DNA of 50,711 nt from Plectonema cf. radiosum LEGE 06105 (lineage in GTDB: Bacteria > Cyanobacteriota > Cyanobacteriia > Cyanobacteriales > Nostocaceae): assembly GCF_015207665.1 (NCBI RefSeq), contig NZ_JADEWL010000035.1, forward strand, positions 1 through 50,711, read 5' to 3'. Under the pieces are notes generated by a model. That model searched no databases. It was not told the DNA's origin and saw only the letters and a list, made by a program, of their open reading frames with translations. Below are positions 9,553 through 19,002 of the stretch, piece by piece; the stretch's first letter is position 1; each line of letters opens with the position of its first letter. Position numbers and translations under genes: made by a program.

Positions 9553-9694
9553 AAATAGAAAAAGTGAGAAATTGGAGAATTGTGAAAGTTCCAATATTTC
9601 ACCACCCCTTTCTTTTACAGCAGGGGTTAAAGTAGACAACAGACACAAAAAACATCTATACTTGAGCGTTTGCTTTCACCATGAGGAGGGAATT

Positions 9695-10063
9695 ATTGCT
9701 GAGCCACTAAATCTAACCGTTAGCCTGCGAGGTACTCGTGAAGTCCGGGATAACTGTCAGCTATTCCGTCTCACAGGTTTGTTAGACGCATTTTCCGAGC
9801 CGACATTTCGTAAGGTACTTAGTAGTAAAATTGATGAAGGTCCGAAAAATATTATTCTGGATCTTTCACAAATTGACTTTGTAGATAGTTCTGGTTTGGG
9901 AGCTTTGGTTCAATTAGCCAAGCAGTCTCAAAACATCAAAGGTACCTTTCAAATCGTCACTAACGCCCGCGTTACTCAGACAGTCAAGCTCGTTCGCTTG
10001 GAAAAATTTCTTGCCTTACAAACCTCAGTTGATAAGGCTTTAGAAAACACCAAGTCCTCTTGA
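9695..10063 (+). CDS. STAS-domain anti-sigma factor antagonist, probable AUU start
   Basis: A single STAS domain fills the protein (about 122 residues). It contains the phosphorylatable serine motif DFVDSSGLGALVQL of the SpoIIAA/RsbV family, whose members bind anti-sigma factors in a phosphorylation-dependent way. The start is unusual: homology begins at AEPLNLTVSLRG, and a strong Shine-Dalgarno sequence GAGGAGGG (9683-9690) lies 5 bases before in-frame ATT 9695 with no ATG or GTG in frame nearby. TTG 9662 would add 11 residues and place the ribosome site inside the gene; TTG 9572 would add 41. It follows carA by about 140 bp. No kinase or phosphatase partner is adjacent. A terminator follows at 10077. 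Confidence 0.82.
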   Translation: MAEPLNLTVSLRGTREVRDNCQLFRLTGLLDAFSEPTFRKVLSSKIDEGPKNIILDLSQIDFVDSSGLGALVQLAKQSQNIKGTFQIVTNARVTQTVKLVRLEKFLALQTSVDKALENTKSS

Positions 10064-10076
10064 CCGTCAAAAAATT

Positions 10077-10115
10077 AGCTATCCGATATTTAAATTTGGA
10101 TAGCTCAATTTTTTT
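10077..10115 (+). terminator. rho-independent terminator after the STAS gene
   Basis: The stem AGCTATCC (10077-10084) pairs with GGATAGCT (10098-10105) and is followed by CAATTTTTTT. It lies 14 bases after the stop codon. Confidence 0.8.
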
Positions 10116-10557
10116 GAATAAATTTTGAATAAATATTAAGCCAAAAAAGTAAAAAATCTAGCAAGCAAATATAACAAAACGATTTTTTGTGATTTATTTG
10201 ACATTTTCCCCTGACACAAAAATGAAGATTTTTGATTATAACTCTGGTATGATTAAACTGAATATTTTGCAATAGGTATATAAATAATATTAATATTAAT
10301 GTAATTTATAACTGTTTTCCTTGCGTTTAAAAAATCTTTTCTATTGACAAAATTTAAATTGGCAAATTTACTTACGCTCACAAAAGATTTTTGGTTCGGA
10401 AAATTGATGTTAATGAAAATTAAAAATATCAAAAATTTTTGTAAAAATAACGGCAATAAATACGAACTAATAGGAAAATAACAAACGGGTAGTAACTAAA
10501 TTTTTTCAAGTCATCACCACTCAGATAATTATTAAGCGTATCAGGAATGATTAAGTT
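10116..10557. other. AT-rich intergenic region before mini-RNase III
   Basis: No convincing gene. TATGAT at 10249-10254, preceded by TGG, resembles an extended -10 box and would give a leader of about 300 bases for the next gene. The minus-strand frame at 10253-10456 has a composition dictated by AT richness and was not accepted. Confidence 0.35.
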
Positions 10558-11034
10558 GTGAAATCAAAGGAGGAAAATCTTCCAAATTCAAGTTCTGAGA
10601 ATGTCCCCAAGGATTCATTTGATTCCTATGGAACGACACTAAATGCAGAACAATTGCTACCTAAACTCTCTGAATCACAACTACAGCAGCTTTCTCCTAC
10701 CGCTCTTGCTTATTTAGGCGATGCAGTTTACGAACTGTACATCAGGAGATATTACTTGTTACCACCCCAACGAGTAGAAAATTATCATCGTTTGGTAGTG
10801 GCACAAGTAAGAGCCGAAAAGCAGGCGCAAATGTTAAACTTACTTAGTCAATATCTTAATAATAATGAATTAGAAATTGTCCGCAGGGGTCGTAACGCCG
10901 CCACAGGTCGTCCCAAACGTGTAGATCCCCACACATACCAACAAGCTACTAGTCTAGAAACTTTGATTGGCTATTTATATCTCACCAATACCGAACGATT
11001 GAGCGAACTTCTGCAAAAACTCATCATGGAGTAA
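10558..11034 (+). CDS. mrnC: mini-ribonuclease 3 (ribonuclease III catalytic domain only)
   Basis: Mini-RNase III enzymes are dimeric RNase III catalytic domains without a double-stranded RNA-binding domain; the Bacillus enzyme matures 23S rRNA. The 158-residue product has the catalytic block YLGDAVYELYIR (Asp55, Glu59), followed by VVAQVRAEKQA, a conserved basic RRGRNAATGRPKRVD loop and the second acidic helix TSLETLIGYLYL. The start is GTG 10558; the first 40 residues are a poorly conserved leader. The neighbour 102 bp downstream is an rRNA 2'-O-methyltransferase, so the two may serve 23S rRNA maturation together. Confidence 0.9.
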   Translation: MKSKEENLPNSSSENVPKDSFDSYGTTLNAEQLLPKLSESQLQQLSPTALAYLGDAVYELYIRRYYLLPPQRVENYHRLVVAQVRAEKQAQMLNLLSQYLNNNELEIVRRGRNAATGRPKRVDPHTYQQATSLETLIGYLYLTNTERLSELLQKLIME

Positions 11035-11135
11035 TAGCGGAATGTCTAACTCTTGAATGTTCCTAATCCGGCGATGTTCGGATACAAAAAAGGTGAGAGA
11101 AAAAGTCCTAAATCTTAGCTCTACCAAATAACCAT

Positions 11136-12122
11136 ATGATTGACAAACCAAGAAAAATTAAAATTAATGTTAATGACGAAAATCGCCCACAACCTTTAAA
11201 ACTAAAAGGTAAGCGTTTTTCATCTCCACCTAAAAGTAAATCTAGAGACAGAAATCATAGCTCTGTAATTGATAAACCTCGTCAAAATAGTTCTAATTTT
11301 GAATATTTATCATCCACGGAAGAATCAGAAAATAGTGACTTAATTTACGGTCGTCATCCAGTTTTGAGTACTTTGGAAAACCAAGGTCGTCTCAATCGCG
11401 TTTGGATTACTTCCCGTTTACGTTACGATCGCCGTTTTCATGATTTGCTTTTACAAGCTAAAGGGAATGGAACGGTTATAGATGAAGTAGAACCGAGCCG
11501 CTTAGACCAAATTACTAGAAATGCTAATCATCAGGGAGTAGCTGCACAAATTGCTCCTTATGAGTATTTTGATTTGCACGATTTGATCGAAAAAGCTTTG
11601 GCCGTAACGGATACACCAGTAATAGTTGTGGCTGACGGAATTACCGATCCCCACAATTTAGGAGCAATCATTCGTACAGCCGAATCAATTGGAGCCCAAG
11701 GAATGGTGATTCCACAGCGTAGAGCCGTTGGAATTACTTCTACAGTCATGAAAGTAGCGACTGGTGCTTTAGATAATTTTGCTGTGGCTAGAGTAGTTAA
11801 TCTCAGTCGTGCTTTAGAAGACTTGAAAACCGCTGGTTTTTGGATTTATGGTACTGCGAGTTCTGCGAGCCAACCGATACATACAGTAAATTTTAAGGGT
11901 TCCCCAATTGCTTTAGTAATTGGTTCTGAAGGCGAAGGTTTAGGTATGCTCACACAAAAATGCTGCGATGCTTTAGTGTCAATTTCCTTGAAAGGCAAAA
12001 CTCCCAGCCTCAACGCTTCAGTTGCAGCCGGTATGGTACTGTATGAAATTTATCGTCAGCGCTGGAACGATACGCTTTACTTAGAAAATTTGCCAAAAAC
12101 CCCTTCCAAAAACCACATATAA
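11136..12122 (+). CDS. rlmB: 23S rRNA (guanosine-2'-O)-methyltransferase, RlmB/TrmH family
   Basis: This SPOUT-class enzyme transfers methyl from S-adenosylmethionine to a ribose 2'-hydroxyl of 23S rRNA (G2251 in E. coli for RlmB). Residues 1-75 form a lysine/arginine-rich disordered extension typical of cyanobacteria. A substrate-binding domain starts at [14 protein letters not shown] (about 69-145). The knotted catalytic domain shows motif 1 [15 protein letters not shown], motif 2 [12 protein letters not shown] and motif 3 [22 protein letters not shown]. Length (328) is normal for the long form. The exact methylated base is inferred. It probably shares a transcript with the mini-RNase III gene. 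Confidence 0.92.
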   Translation: MIDKPRKIKINVNDENRPQPLKLKGKRFSSPPKSKSRDRNHSSVIDKPRQNSSNFEYLSSTEESENSDLIYGRHPVLSTLENQGRLNRVWITSRLRYDRRFHDLLLQAKGNGTVIDEVEPSRLDQITRNANHQGVAAQIAPYEYFDLHDLIEKALAVTDTPVIVVADGITDPHNLGAIIRTAESIGAQGMVIPQRRAVGITSTVMKVATGALDNFAVARVVNLSRALEDLKTAGFWIYGTASSASQPIHTVNFKGSPIALVIGSEGEGLGMLTQKCCDALVSISLKGKTPSLNASVAAGMVLYEIYRQRWNDTLYLENLPKTPSKNHI

Positions 12123-12206
12123 AAGAGTATAAAGAAATGTGAAGGGAAAAAACCGACAGTATAGTTCTTTAACAACTAGTATCAACTTTAGTAATTGGCA
12201 ACAACC

Positions 12207-12509
12207 ATGAACACAATTGGAAATACTTTCAAAGAATTTGTTACCAACATTTTTGATAACTTTGGCTTGGCTTGGTGGGTAGAGATTACGACTCAAAATC
12301 CCAAGTGTACTTATTACTTCGGACCTTTTCTTAACGGTACGGAAGCTAAAGCTTCTGTAAAAGGTTATGTCGAAGACCTTGAACTAGAAGGAGCGCAAGG
12401 TCTGAAAGTTGATGTTAAGCGTTGTAAACCAAAAGTTTTAACTATTTCTGACGACTTGGGGGAATGGTTTGACCGCAAAGTAAAGCCTGTCTTTAGCGGT
12501 CAAATGTAA
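12207..12509 (+). CDS. DUF1816-domain protein
   Basis: This small cyanobacterial protein (100 residues from ATG 12207) carries the DUF1816 pattern: WWVEITTQNPKCTYYFGPF near residues 23-41, then a GYVEDLELEGAQGL segment and a KRCKPKVLTI strand. The function is not established. An in-frame TTG at 12195 would add four residues, but ATG gives the usual start. It is a soluble, probably cytoplasmic protein. A terminator hairpin follows about 100 bp downstream, so it ends its transcription unit. Confidence 0.85.
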   Translation: MNTIGNTFKEFVTNIFDNFGLAWWVEITTQNPKCTYYFGPFLNGTEAKASVKGYVEDLELEGAQGLKVDVKRCKPKVLTISDDLGEWFDRKVKPVFSGQM

Positions 12510-12608
12510 TTAAAGGCTGGATGCATTCAAGTTTTTCAACTTTAGCTGAAAGCTTTCTCTATCAGGCACTGTCGTGTAAAAAAAAAATGAAGTATAAGAT
12601 ATGAATAA

Positions 12609-12631
12609 TCAAGTGAAACTTGACTTTTTTT
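12609..12631 (+). terminator. rho-independent terminator within a longer cruciform
   Basis: The hairpin TCAAGT-GAA-ACTTGA is followed by C and seven T. It sits inside a larger inverted repeat: AAAAAAATGAAGTATAA on the left (12581 on) mirrors TTATACTTTATGCTTCATT on the right (12630 on). Confidence 0.7.
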
Positions 12632-12715
12632 ATACTTTATGCTTCATTTTTTTCAAATTTGTTTACTGTAAGTTGAATTATTTACTGGGCGATTGAAATC
12701 GCAGCTACACAGACT

Positions 12716-13261
12716 AAAGCCGCCTAGGCGGGTTTGAAGATTTCTTAAGTCGGCGTAGGCGGACTTTGGAAGGTGTAGCCGCGACTTCTAGTCGCCAGGG
12801 CTATCTAAAACCGCCTACGCGGGTTTGAAGATTTCTTAAGTCGGCGTAGGCGGACTTTGGAAGGTGTAGCCGCGACTTCTAGTCGCCAGGGCTATCTAAA
12901 ACCGCCTACGCGGGTTTGAAGCTTTCTTAAGTCGGCGTAGGCGGACTTTGGAAGGTGTAGCCGCGACTTCTAGTCGCCAGGGCTATCTAAAACCGCCTAC
13001 GCGGGTTTGAAGATTTCTTAAGTCGGCGTAGGCGGACTTTGGAAGGTGTAGCCGCGACTTCTAGTCGCCAGGGCTATCTAAAACCGCCTACGCGGGTTTG
13101 AAGCTTTCTTAAGTCGGCGTAGGCGGACTTTGGAAGGTGTAGCCGCGACTTCTAGTCGCCAGGGCTATCTAAAACCGCCTACGCGGGTTTGAAGATTTCT
13201 TAAGTCGGCGTAGGCGGACTTTGGAAGGTGTAGCCGCGACTTCTAGTCGCCAGGGCTATCT
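12716..13261. repeat. six tandem copies of a 91-bp double-hairpin unit
   Basis: Copies end at 12806, 12897, 12988, 13079, 13170 and 13261, an exact 91-bp period. Each unit contains a long hairpin (CCGCCTACGC / GCGTAGGCGG) and a short one (GCGACT-TCT-AGTCGC). Copy 1 differs (CCGCCTAGGCGG). A GAAGATTTC/GAAGCTTTC variant runs A-A-C-A-C-A along the array, pointing to duplication in two-unit blocks. The left flank GGGCGATTGAAATCGCAGCT (12687 on) is an inverted, diverged form of the unit's right end. There are no variable spacers, so it is not CRISPR. The array stops 4 bp before the end of the hydrolase gene. Confidence 0.92.
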
Positions 13262-13265
13262 TTAT

Positions 13266-14084
13266 CTACAATCCTACAGTTTGGGGATTATCCTTTAACC
13301 AACAGTCAATATCGCTTAATACTTGGTGGGGAATTTCCCACGGAAACAGATGGGCAGTATTTGGATAACGATGTAATTTACAATTGTGCAGGTGCTGGGA
13401 AGTTTCCAAACTGCTTTCAAATGTAATGTGTCTATCTTCTGCACCCGCAAGAACCAAAGAAGGACATTGAATTTGGCTTAAATCATTAACTTTGTTGTAT
13501 CCAGCCCGAATTGCCGAATAAAGAGCGCTAGTTGAATAATTAGAAGTTTGTAAATAAGCCGGTATCGCATCACGGGCAATATAGCTGTAAGCAGTGGGAG
13601 TATGTTGTTGAATTAAGTAGCGAAAAAGAGAACGCTTTCCAAAGATATCGATGTTCCACTGCCAATTCGGATTTACCAAACTTAAAAGAGCAGCAATACC
13701 CGTATAAAGATTATCTTGCCATGTAATAGGTGGATGATTGCCGCGAGGTTTTGCGGCTGTCGCGACTAAAATCAACCCACTGACTCGCTGTGGAAGTCGC
13801 AGCGCTAATTCCATCGCTAAAATGCCGCCTAAAGACCATCCTAACACTAAACATTTTTCAATCTGAAAGCGGTCTAAAAGGGCTTCTAAGTCGCTTAAAT
13901 GGTCGGTCATAGCAAAATTTTCCGAATAGCGACTTTTGCCATATCCCCGCAAATCTGGAGCGATAGTTTGAAAGCGCTTTGATAAACTATCGGTAAATAC
14001 AGAAAGACTCAAACCCGAACCGGGATGTCCGTGTAAGCAAAGAATAGGGAACCCTTGACCTTGAGTATAAGCGTTGAGGTGCAT
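13266..14084 (-). CDS. alpha/beta hydrolase
   Basis: The 272-residue protein has the single-domain alpha/beta hydrolase layout. The HGHPGSG oxyanion loop is at 19-25, the nucleophile Ser84 in GWSLGG, the acid Asp217 in GAEDRH and the histidine His245 in NTAHLFPWE. A lid region lies at about residues 115-200. No signal peptide is seen, so it is probably cytoplasmic. The substrate cannot be told; relatives include haloperoxidase-like and ester-hydrolysing enzymes. The stop codon lies 4 bp from the 91-bp tandem array, and the upstream side carries a CAGTTATCAGT-type repeat. Confidence 0.85.
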   Translation of the reverse strand: MHLNAYTQGQGFPILCLHGHPGSGLSLSVFTDSLSKRFQTIAPDLRGYGKSRYSENFAMTDHLSDLEALLDRFQIEKCLVLGWSLGGILAMELALRLPQRVSGLILVATAAKPRGNHPPITWQDNLYTGIAALLSLVNPNWQWNIDIFGKRSLFRYLIQQHTPTAYSYIARDAIPAYLQTSNYSTSALYSAIRAGYNKVNDLSQIQCPSLVLAGAEDRHITFESSLETSQHLHNCKLHRYPNTAHLFPWEIPHQVLSDIDCWLKDNPQTVGL

Positions 14085-14091
14085 CGGGGAA

Positions 14092-14285
14092 ACAGTTATC
14101 AGTTATCAGTGAACAGTTATCAGTGAACAGTTATTATCTAGAGTATGTGATTTAGCAATTGAGATCTATGAGAAAAAAAGATTAGGTTTAGATTCTCCAA
14201 TAAGAAAGTAGAAAGCTTTAATGGTCCTTAACAGCATAGCTTTTGATTAGTCACTGTTCACTGTTCACTGCTAACTGTTAACTGA
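14092..14285. repeat. CAGTTATCAGTGAA short tandem repeats in inverted pair
   Basis: AACAGTTATCAGTTATCAGT units (14092-14135) face their complement CACTGTTCACTGTTCACTG and CTAACTGTTAACTG (14250-14285) across about 115 bp. Related CAGTTATCAGT units stand after the TamB-like gene (33758-33790). The right block supplies the last codons of the CAP-domain gene. Confidence 0.6.
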
Positions 14286-14984
14286 TTCTTGATATCCTCC
14301 AGCATAAGTAATAACGCACATCTGCCTGTAGGTGGTGTGAATTCCGAAAGCAACACCGGATACTTTAAAATCGGGGTTAAACATATTTACTCGATGACCG
14401 CGATCGCTAACTCCATCATCAATAATAAGCTGCATGACGATATCCCTGGCTGTATGGGAACCGTAGCTGATATTTTCCCCAGCAGTAACTTGCCATTTTC
14501 CGTAGCGGTTTAAACGTTTAAAAGGGTCGCTGTTATCGCTACCGTTGTGACCAACGATACCTTTAGGACCTTGGTCTTTAACATGATCTTTCGCTGCCAT
14601 TGACATTCCTTTGGAAGCAGTTAAAGAAGGTACGGGAGAAACCGTTTTTAGATAGCTAATCGCTTCATCAACAGCAGGAACGCCTTCTTGAGTTATTAAA
14701 TAAACATTTTGAGAAATTTTGACCCGTTTACCTTCAAAGCGTTTTCTATAATCCTCTAATATAGCAGCATAAGCTTTTGGATTCGTCCGAGCTAAATTCA
14801 TTTCGGCAATTACTCGCTGTTCCAAAGGTGAAAGATGATCGGAGCGCATCAGTGAATCAGGAGATTTTAAGGGAGCTTCCGGTACTGGAGATATTGGTGG
14901 TTCAAGAATTTCGACAGCGGAACATCCAGCAAGTAGGCTAAAAGGAGCTACCCAATAAAGCATCCGACGCATCAAGAACCTCAT
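14271..14984 (-). CDS. CAP-domain (SCP-like) lipoprotein
   Basis: The 237-residue product has a signal sequence ending in the lipobox LLAGCS (Cys21), so it is probably a lipoprotein. The CAP (cysteine-rich secretory/antigen 5/PR-1) domain covers about residues 55-232, with LNLAR-type helix [12 protein letters not shown], the [17 protein letters not shown] segment, AGENISYG, and [13 protein letters not shown] carrying the second conserved histidine. Bacterial CAP proteins are exported and of uncertain activity. The last residues (ESVNS) come from the CAGTTA-type repeat, so the natural C-terminus may have been altered by repeat insertion. Confidence 0.85.
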   Translation of the reverse strand: MRFLMRRMLYWVAPFSLLAGCSAVEILEPPISPVPEAPLKSPDSLMRSDHLSPLEQRVIAEMNLARTNPKAYAAILEDYRKRFEGKRVKISQNVYLITQEGVPAVDEAISYLKTVSPVPSLTASKGMSMAAKDHVKDQGPKGIVGHNGSDNSDPFKRLNRYGKWQVTAGENISYGSHTARDIVMQLIIDDGVSDRGHRVNMFNPDFKVSGVAFGIHTTYRQMCVITYAGGYQESVNS

Positions 14985-15066
14985 AAACCGGGAGAATGGA
15001 GTTTAAGTATATATCTAGATTCATGATGTTAGCATCAGTTTCCTGAATCCGGGGATTCCCACTTTC

Positions 15067-15133
15067 AGAAGTCGGGTTTTTAAGTTAAATCTCTTCGAGA
15101 GACAAGACAATCATCGTAAAAAACCCGACTTCT
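15067..15133. repeat. AGAAGTCGGGTTTTT hairpin repeat, downstream of pixL
   Basis: The left arm AGAAGTCGGGTTTTT (15067-15081) pairs perfectly with AAAAACCCGACTTCT (15119-15133). It lies 18 bp past the pixL stop codon and could terminate the phototaxis operon, since on the minus strand the stem ends in a T-run. Confidence 0.65.
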
Positions 15134-15151
15134 CACCCCACTTACGTTGTA

Positions 15152-18100
15152 TCAATTACTCATTACTAATTGCTCAACTTTGGAAAGAAACTCATGTTCC
15201 AAATAAGGTTTAGTTAAGTAGGCATTTGCTCCTAATGCTTGTGCAAGCTGACGGTGTTTTTCGGCACTACGAGAAGTCAGAACAACTACGGGTAGATTAG
15301 CTAAATCCGAATTTTGGCGTAGGTTACTTAATAATTCAAAACCATTCATTCGGGGCATTTCTAAATCGGAAATCACCAAATCAATTTGGGGATGGTGCTG
15401 TAATTTTTCTAAAGCTTCTACACCATTTTGGGCTTGTATTACTTGATAACCGTATTTTTGTAAAGTCAAGGAAATAGTTTGCCGCAAACTAATTGCATCA
15501 TCTACTACTAAAACTATTTTTGGAGATTTGACCGGATTTTCTGAAGTAATTTGAGGATTATTTGTAGATTTAGAAGCAGTAAGTAGCGCTTTAGATGTAA
15601 CAATTTCTCCCGACATTTGTAAAGCTTTCTTATTTAAAGAAGCGGAGGATGGTAGCACCATATAATCAATTGATGCCTGCATTTCGCTCATAGATGGTAA
15701 CAAAGTACCATCTATGACTAGGATTAAATTACCATTCGCTAAACTGCTACAACCATAAACATATTTTGGTGGAGCAATTGCTTGACCTAAAGGTCTAACT
15801 ACTAATTCTTGTTCGCCGATAATTTGGTCAATTTCTAAACCTAAAATTTGGTCATTATTGCGTAGTAATAGTATAGGATTTACGGTTTGTTCGGCATGAT
15901 TAATTACAGATTGATTATGTAAAATGTTTTCGCTATTAAATGAGCGATTATATTGGATTAAATCTGAAAGATTGAGCAAGTTTACCATACGCTCTTCTTT
16001 ACCAGTATTCCAGTAAAGAACTTTTTTATTTTCAAACTGTTTAATTTGTTCGGGAGATGGAAGCAATATTTTCGCAATACTGTCTAACAGCAGTGCGTAA
16101 GCAGCACCTCCCGTTTGAACTATCATTAATTTTTCAGTAGTCATAGAAAAAGGCATTTTGAGTACAAATGTTGTTCCTTGCTGGGGTTGTGAGTAAACTG
16201 CAATAGAACCATTGAGTGCTTGTAATTGAGCGCGGACAATATCCAACCCAATACCCCGCCCAGAAATATCGCTGACTTTACTAGCAGTGGAAAATCCTGG
16301 TGCAAATAAACAATCTAATAATTCTTCCATCAATATTGAATCGTGTTTATCAAATTCCCTATCTTGACGTAAAAATCCTAATTCGATTGCTTTAGCGCGA
16401 ATTTTTTCAAAATTTAATCCTCCACCATCATCTCGAACTTCGATCACAGTCTGAGAACCTCGATTGTAAGCACAAATTTCGATTAAACCTTGTTCTGATT
16501 TACCGCGATCGCAACGAACTTTGGCTGGTTCGATACCATGATCGTAGGAGTTCCGCACCAAATGTAATAATGGTTCATAAAGCTTTTCAGCAATTGCTTT
16601 ATCTACTAAAACTCCACCACCACTCAGTTGTAATTTGACATTTTTACCGTGAACGTTGTTGAGATTTTGTACCATTTGGGGAAAACGATTTAAAATATTA
16701 CCCAGAGGTAACATTCTTGCTTCAACTAAATTATCAATAATAGCGAGGGTTAATCGCTGTTTTTTATCGTGAATTTGACTAGATTGCTGAACAATTACAT
16801 TTGCTGATTCGATAATTTCCTGTAATTGAATTGCTTGTTCGGTAACTTCATGCAATCCTAAATGGAACTCTGTGTAGTCATCCATTTCTAAACAATCAAA
16901 ATCTACAAAGGCAACGTTCAGGGTATTTCGCGATACTAAATTTGGAGAATATAGAGGTAATTCTTGTAATTGTTCTAGAGTTTGTTGATGTTTTTGTAAT
17001 TTTTTGGATAACTGTTTAATTATTTCTCTAAGCTGCTCATCTTGAGAAGTTCGACGCTTTTGATAAATTAGTAATTCTCCTGCTAAATAATTAAGCCGCT
17101 GTAAACTTTCTACATCTACACGTACAAAAGCAGGTAGTTTAGAATTTCTAACAGTTGTTGGCGATTTTTCTTCGATTTTATGTTCAGTTTTAGTAACTGA
17201 ATTAATTGGAAATTCTATAATTGTTTCGCAAGAATCTCCATCTATATCATTATCATCAATACAGGCTAATGATTTAGACTTAGTAAGTCTATTTACTACA
17301 GTATCAGATTCAAATCCCGTTTTTGTATCTTCAATAGTATGGTTATTTATAATTGAATTTACCGGGGAAAGTCGTTCAGCACTGGTACTATTGTTGCACG
17401 GCGGAGTAAGGGTGACTTCTTCTCCCCAAATTGCTTCTACAATATTTTCATTTTGGTTTACAGCAATTGTAGGAGATGTTTTTTTTATTTCTAATAATTT
17501 TTTTAATTTTGGACTATCAAGCCAATTTTTTTCTTTAGCAGCCACAGGAGAATAATTTTTATATTGTTTTGCAATATCTGCAATTTTGGTTTGTAAAGTT
17601 TCAATTACCAAGTAATTTTCTAGATTACCTTGATAATATTTAAATTTGGCAACTGCTAAAAGTACCGTTAAAATACCACCAATACGGTAAAGGTAGAGAT
17701 TTTGACTATCAGAATCATCTTGCAAAAATTCAATAAATTCTTGTAGCCAATTCTCGACATACTCCATAGATTTTTCAACATTATCCTTGGGAATAAGTAG
17801 GTGCAAGCCAAGGTTTTCTTTTGGAATATCTAATTCATGGTTAAACCAACTTAAAATATACCGAATGACTTTTAAATGAAACTTTGCTGACTTTGGCTTG
17901 AGAGGTTCGTTATCGAGATTACCTGTTGTAAAAAACTCATATAATTGTTCTATCTCCTTTCTTAAAGATATAGAAAAAGATTCAGTTTCTAATGATTCAT
18001 TTTTTGAATCTACAGATAAATCTTCTGTCTCATCTTGATAATTAACTGCTCCAGGCTGCAAAAAAGCAAGTAAAGCCTGTGAAGGTTCTCCACCACGTTC

Positions 18101-18838
18101 GCGATCGCCATTTAAAACAGCTTTTCGTGCTTGCTGTAAATCCCGATTTGCAATTTTAGCAATTTCCAAGGCTTGAGAAGGATTAGCCTCTAATGCAGCA
18201 AGAATAGCTTGAGTAATTTGGCCAAAGCCAGGTAAATTTAACGACTCGGATAGTCCAGTAAAAACTTCAGCTTGAGTGCGTAAAAAACCGGCAATTTCGG
18301 TAGTTGCGGGAGGATTTTTGAGTAACTCTTGAATACTATCTATACGTTGAGTTACACCTGTTTCAAAAATTGATAATACAATATCAAAACCTAATTCCTC
18401 AGAAGTAGGAATATGAGCTTCAGCACCAAAGGCATCACCGAGTTTTTCTTGTAACTGTGCAAATACCGAGGCAGCTCGCTGCATCAATTCATCATCATCA
18501 ATTTTAGTCCCCATCATTTCCGAAGTTAAGCATAATTGCAAACACTCGAAAGCTTGTAATAGTAAAGAGTACAAATGAGAATCAATTTCTACTTCAGGAT
18601 TATATAAAGCTTTAAAAACATCTTCTAAAGAATGAGCGATTTTAGTAATTGATTCTAGTTCAACATTAGCAGCCCCACCTTTAAGTGTATGAGTAGCTCG
18701 CATTAAATTATGCACTTTATTGGTACTTCGCTCTTCAACTAAACTAAAAAGTTCTTGTTCAATAGTTTGCAGTAATTCTGGAGCTTCACTGAGAAAATAA
18801 AGATATCCTTGTTCGCGGATCGAAGAGTCGGTAATCAT
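15152..18838 (-). CDS. pixL: hybrid CheA-like histidine kinase of the phototaxis system (PixL type)
   Basis: This protein is the central kinase of a chemotaxis-like pathway; in Synechocystis PixL relays light signals from PixJ to type IV pili. In the 1228-residue sequence an HPt domain at 1-120 carries the phosphorylatable His50 (RATHTLKGGA). A long variable region follows, then a dimerisation domain from about 580, a CheA-type ATPase domain with HLVRNSYDHG (N box), RDDGGG and SGRGIGLDIV, a CheW-like domain from about 890, and a C-terminal receiver domain from about 1107 with Asp1158 in ISDLEMP and the TKP lysine. It is the last gene of the cluster and is separated from pixJ by the 570-bp four-helix-bundle cassette. 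No CheR or CheB homologue is in the window. Confidence 0.9.
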   Translation of the reverse strand: MITDSSIREQGYLYFLSEAPELLQTIEQELFSLVEERSTNKVHNLMRATHTLKGGAANVELESITKIAHSLEDVFKALYNPEVEIDSHLYSLLLQAFECLQLCLTSEMMGTKIDDDELMQRAASVFAQLQEKLGDAFGAEAHIPTSEELGFDIVLSIFETGVTQRIDSIQELLKNPPATTEIAGFLRTQAEVFTGLSESLNLPGFGQITQAILAALEANPSQALEIAKIANRDLQQARKAVLNGDRERGGEPSQALLAFLQPGAVNYQDETEDLSVDSKNESLETESFSISLRKEIEQLYEFFTTGNLDNEPLKPKSAKFHLKVIRYILSWFNHELDIPKENLGLHLLIPKDNVEKSMEYVENWLQEFIEFLQDDSDSQNLYLYRIGGILTVLLAVAKFKYYQGNLENYLVIETLQTKIADIAKQYKNYSPVAAKEKNWLDSPKLKKLLEIKKTSPTIAVNQNENIVEAIWGEEVTLTPPCNNSTSAERLSPVNSIINNHTIEDTKTGFESDTVVNRLTKSKSLACIDDNDIDGDSCETIIEFPINSVTKTEHKIEEKSPTTVRNSKLPAFVRVDVESLQRLNYLAGELLIYQKRRTSQDEQLREIIKQLSKKLQKHQQTLEQLQELPLYSPNLVSRNTLNVAFVDFDCLEMDDYTEFHLGLHEVTEQAIQLQEIIESANVIVQQSSQIHDKKQRLTLAIIDNLVEARMLPLGNILNRFPQMVQNLNNVHGKNVKLQLSGGGVLVDKAIAEKLYEPLLHLVRNSYDHGIEPAKVRCDRGKSEQGLIEICAYNRGSQTVIEVRDDGGGLNFEKIRAKAIELGFLRQDREFDKHDSILMEELLDCLFAPGFSTASKVSDISGRGIGLDIVRAQLQALNGSIAVYSQPQQGTTFVLKMPFSMTTEKLMIVQTGGAAYALLLDSIAKILLPSPEQIKQFENKKVLYWNTGKEERMVNLLNLSDLIQYNRSFNSENILHNQSVINHAEQTVNPILLLRNNDQILGLEIDQIIGEQELVVRPLGQAIAPPKYVYGCSSLANGNLILVIDGTLLPSMSEMQASIDYMVLPSSASLNKKALQMSGEIVTSKALLTASKSTNNPQITSENPVKSPKIVLVVDDAISLRQTISLTLQKYGYQVIQAQNGVEALEKLQHHPQIDLVISDLEMPRMNGFELLSNLRQNSDLANLPVVVLTSRSAEKHRQLAQALGANAYLTKPYLEHEFLSKVEQLVMSN

Positions 18839-18845
18839 GATTTCA

Positions 18846-18993
18846 ATTTTGGATTTTGGATTTTAGATTTTGGATTTTGAGGACACTGGGATTCTGGTGG
18901 TTTCCCCAATGAGCCAGTGTCGAGGATTTTAGGCTTTGCTACATAAGAGCATAAATTTACCTTGACAAATTCATAAATTCAATCAGCAAAGCC
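18846..18993. repeat. left border of the four-helix-bundle cassette: heptamers and hairpins
   Basis: Heptamers of the TTTTGGA/TTTTAGA type (18846-18880) are followed by two inverted repeats: GACACTGG (18882-18889) with CCAGTGTC (18914-18921), and GGCTTTGCT (18932-18940) with AGCAAAGCC (18985-18993). Confidence 0.6.
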
Positions 18994-19002
18994 CATCAGA
19001 TT

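Noticed and set aside
10253-10456. 67-residue minus-strand gene
   Set aside because: Its composition (Ile, Asn, Phe, Lys) follows from AT-rich DNA, there is no ribosome site, and no domain is recognisable.
12716-13261. CRISPR array
   Set aside because: The 91-bp units are identical end to end with no unique spacers, and no cas gene is present.
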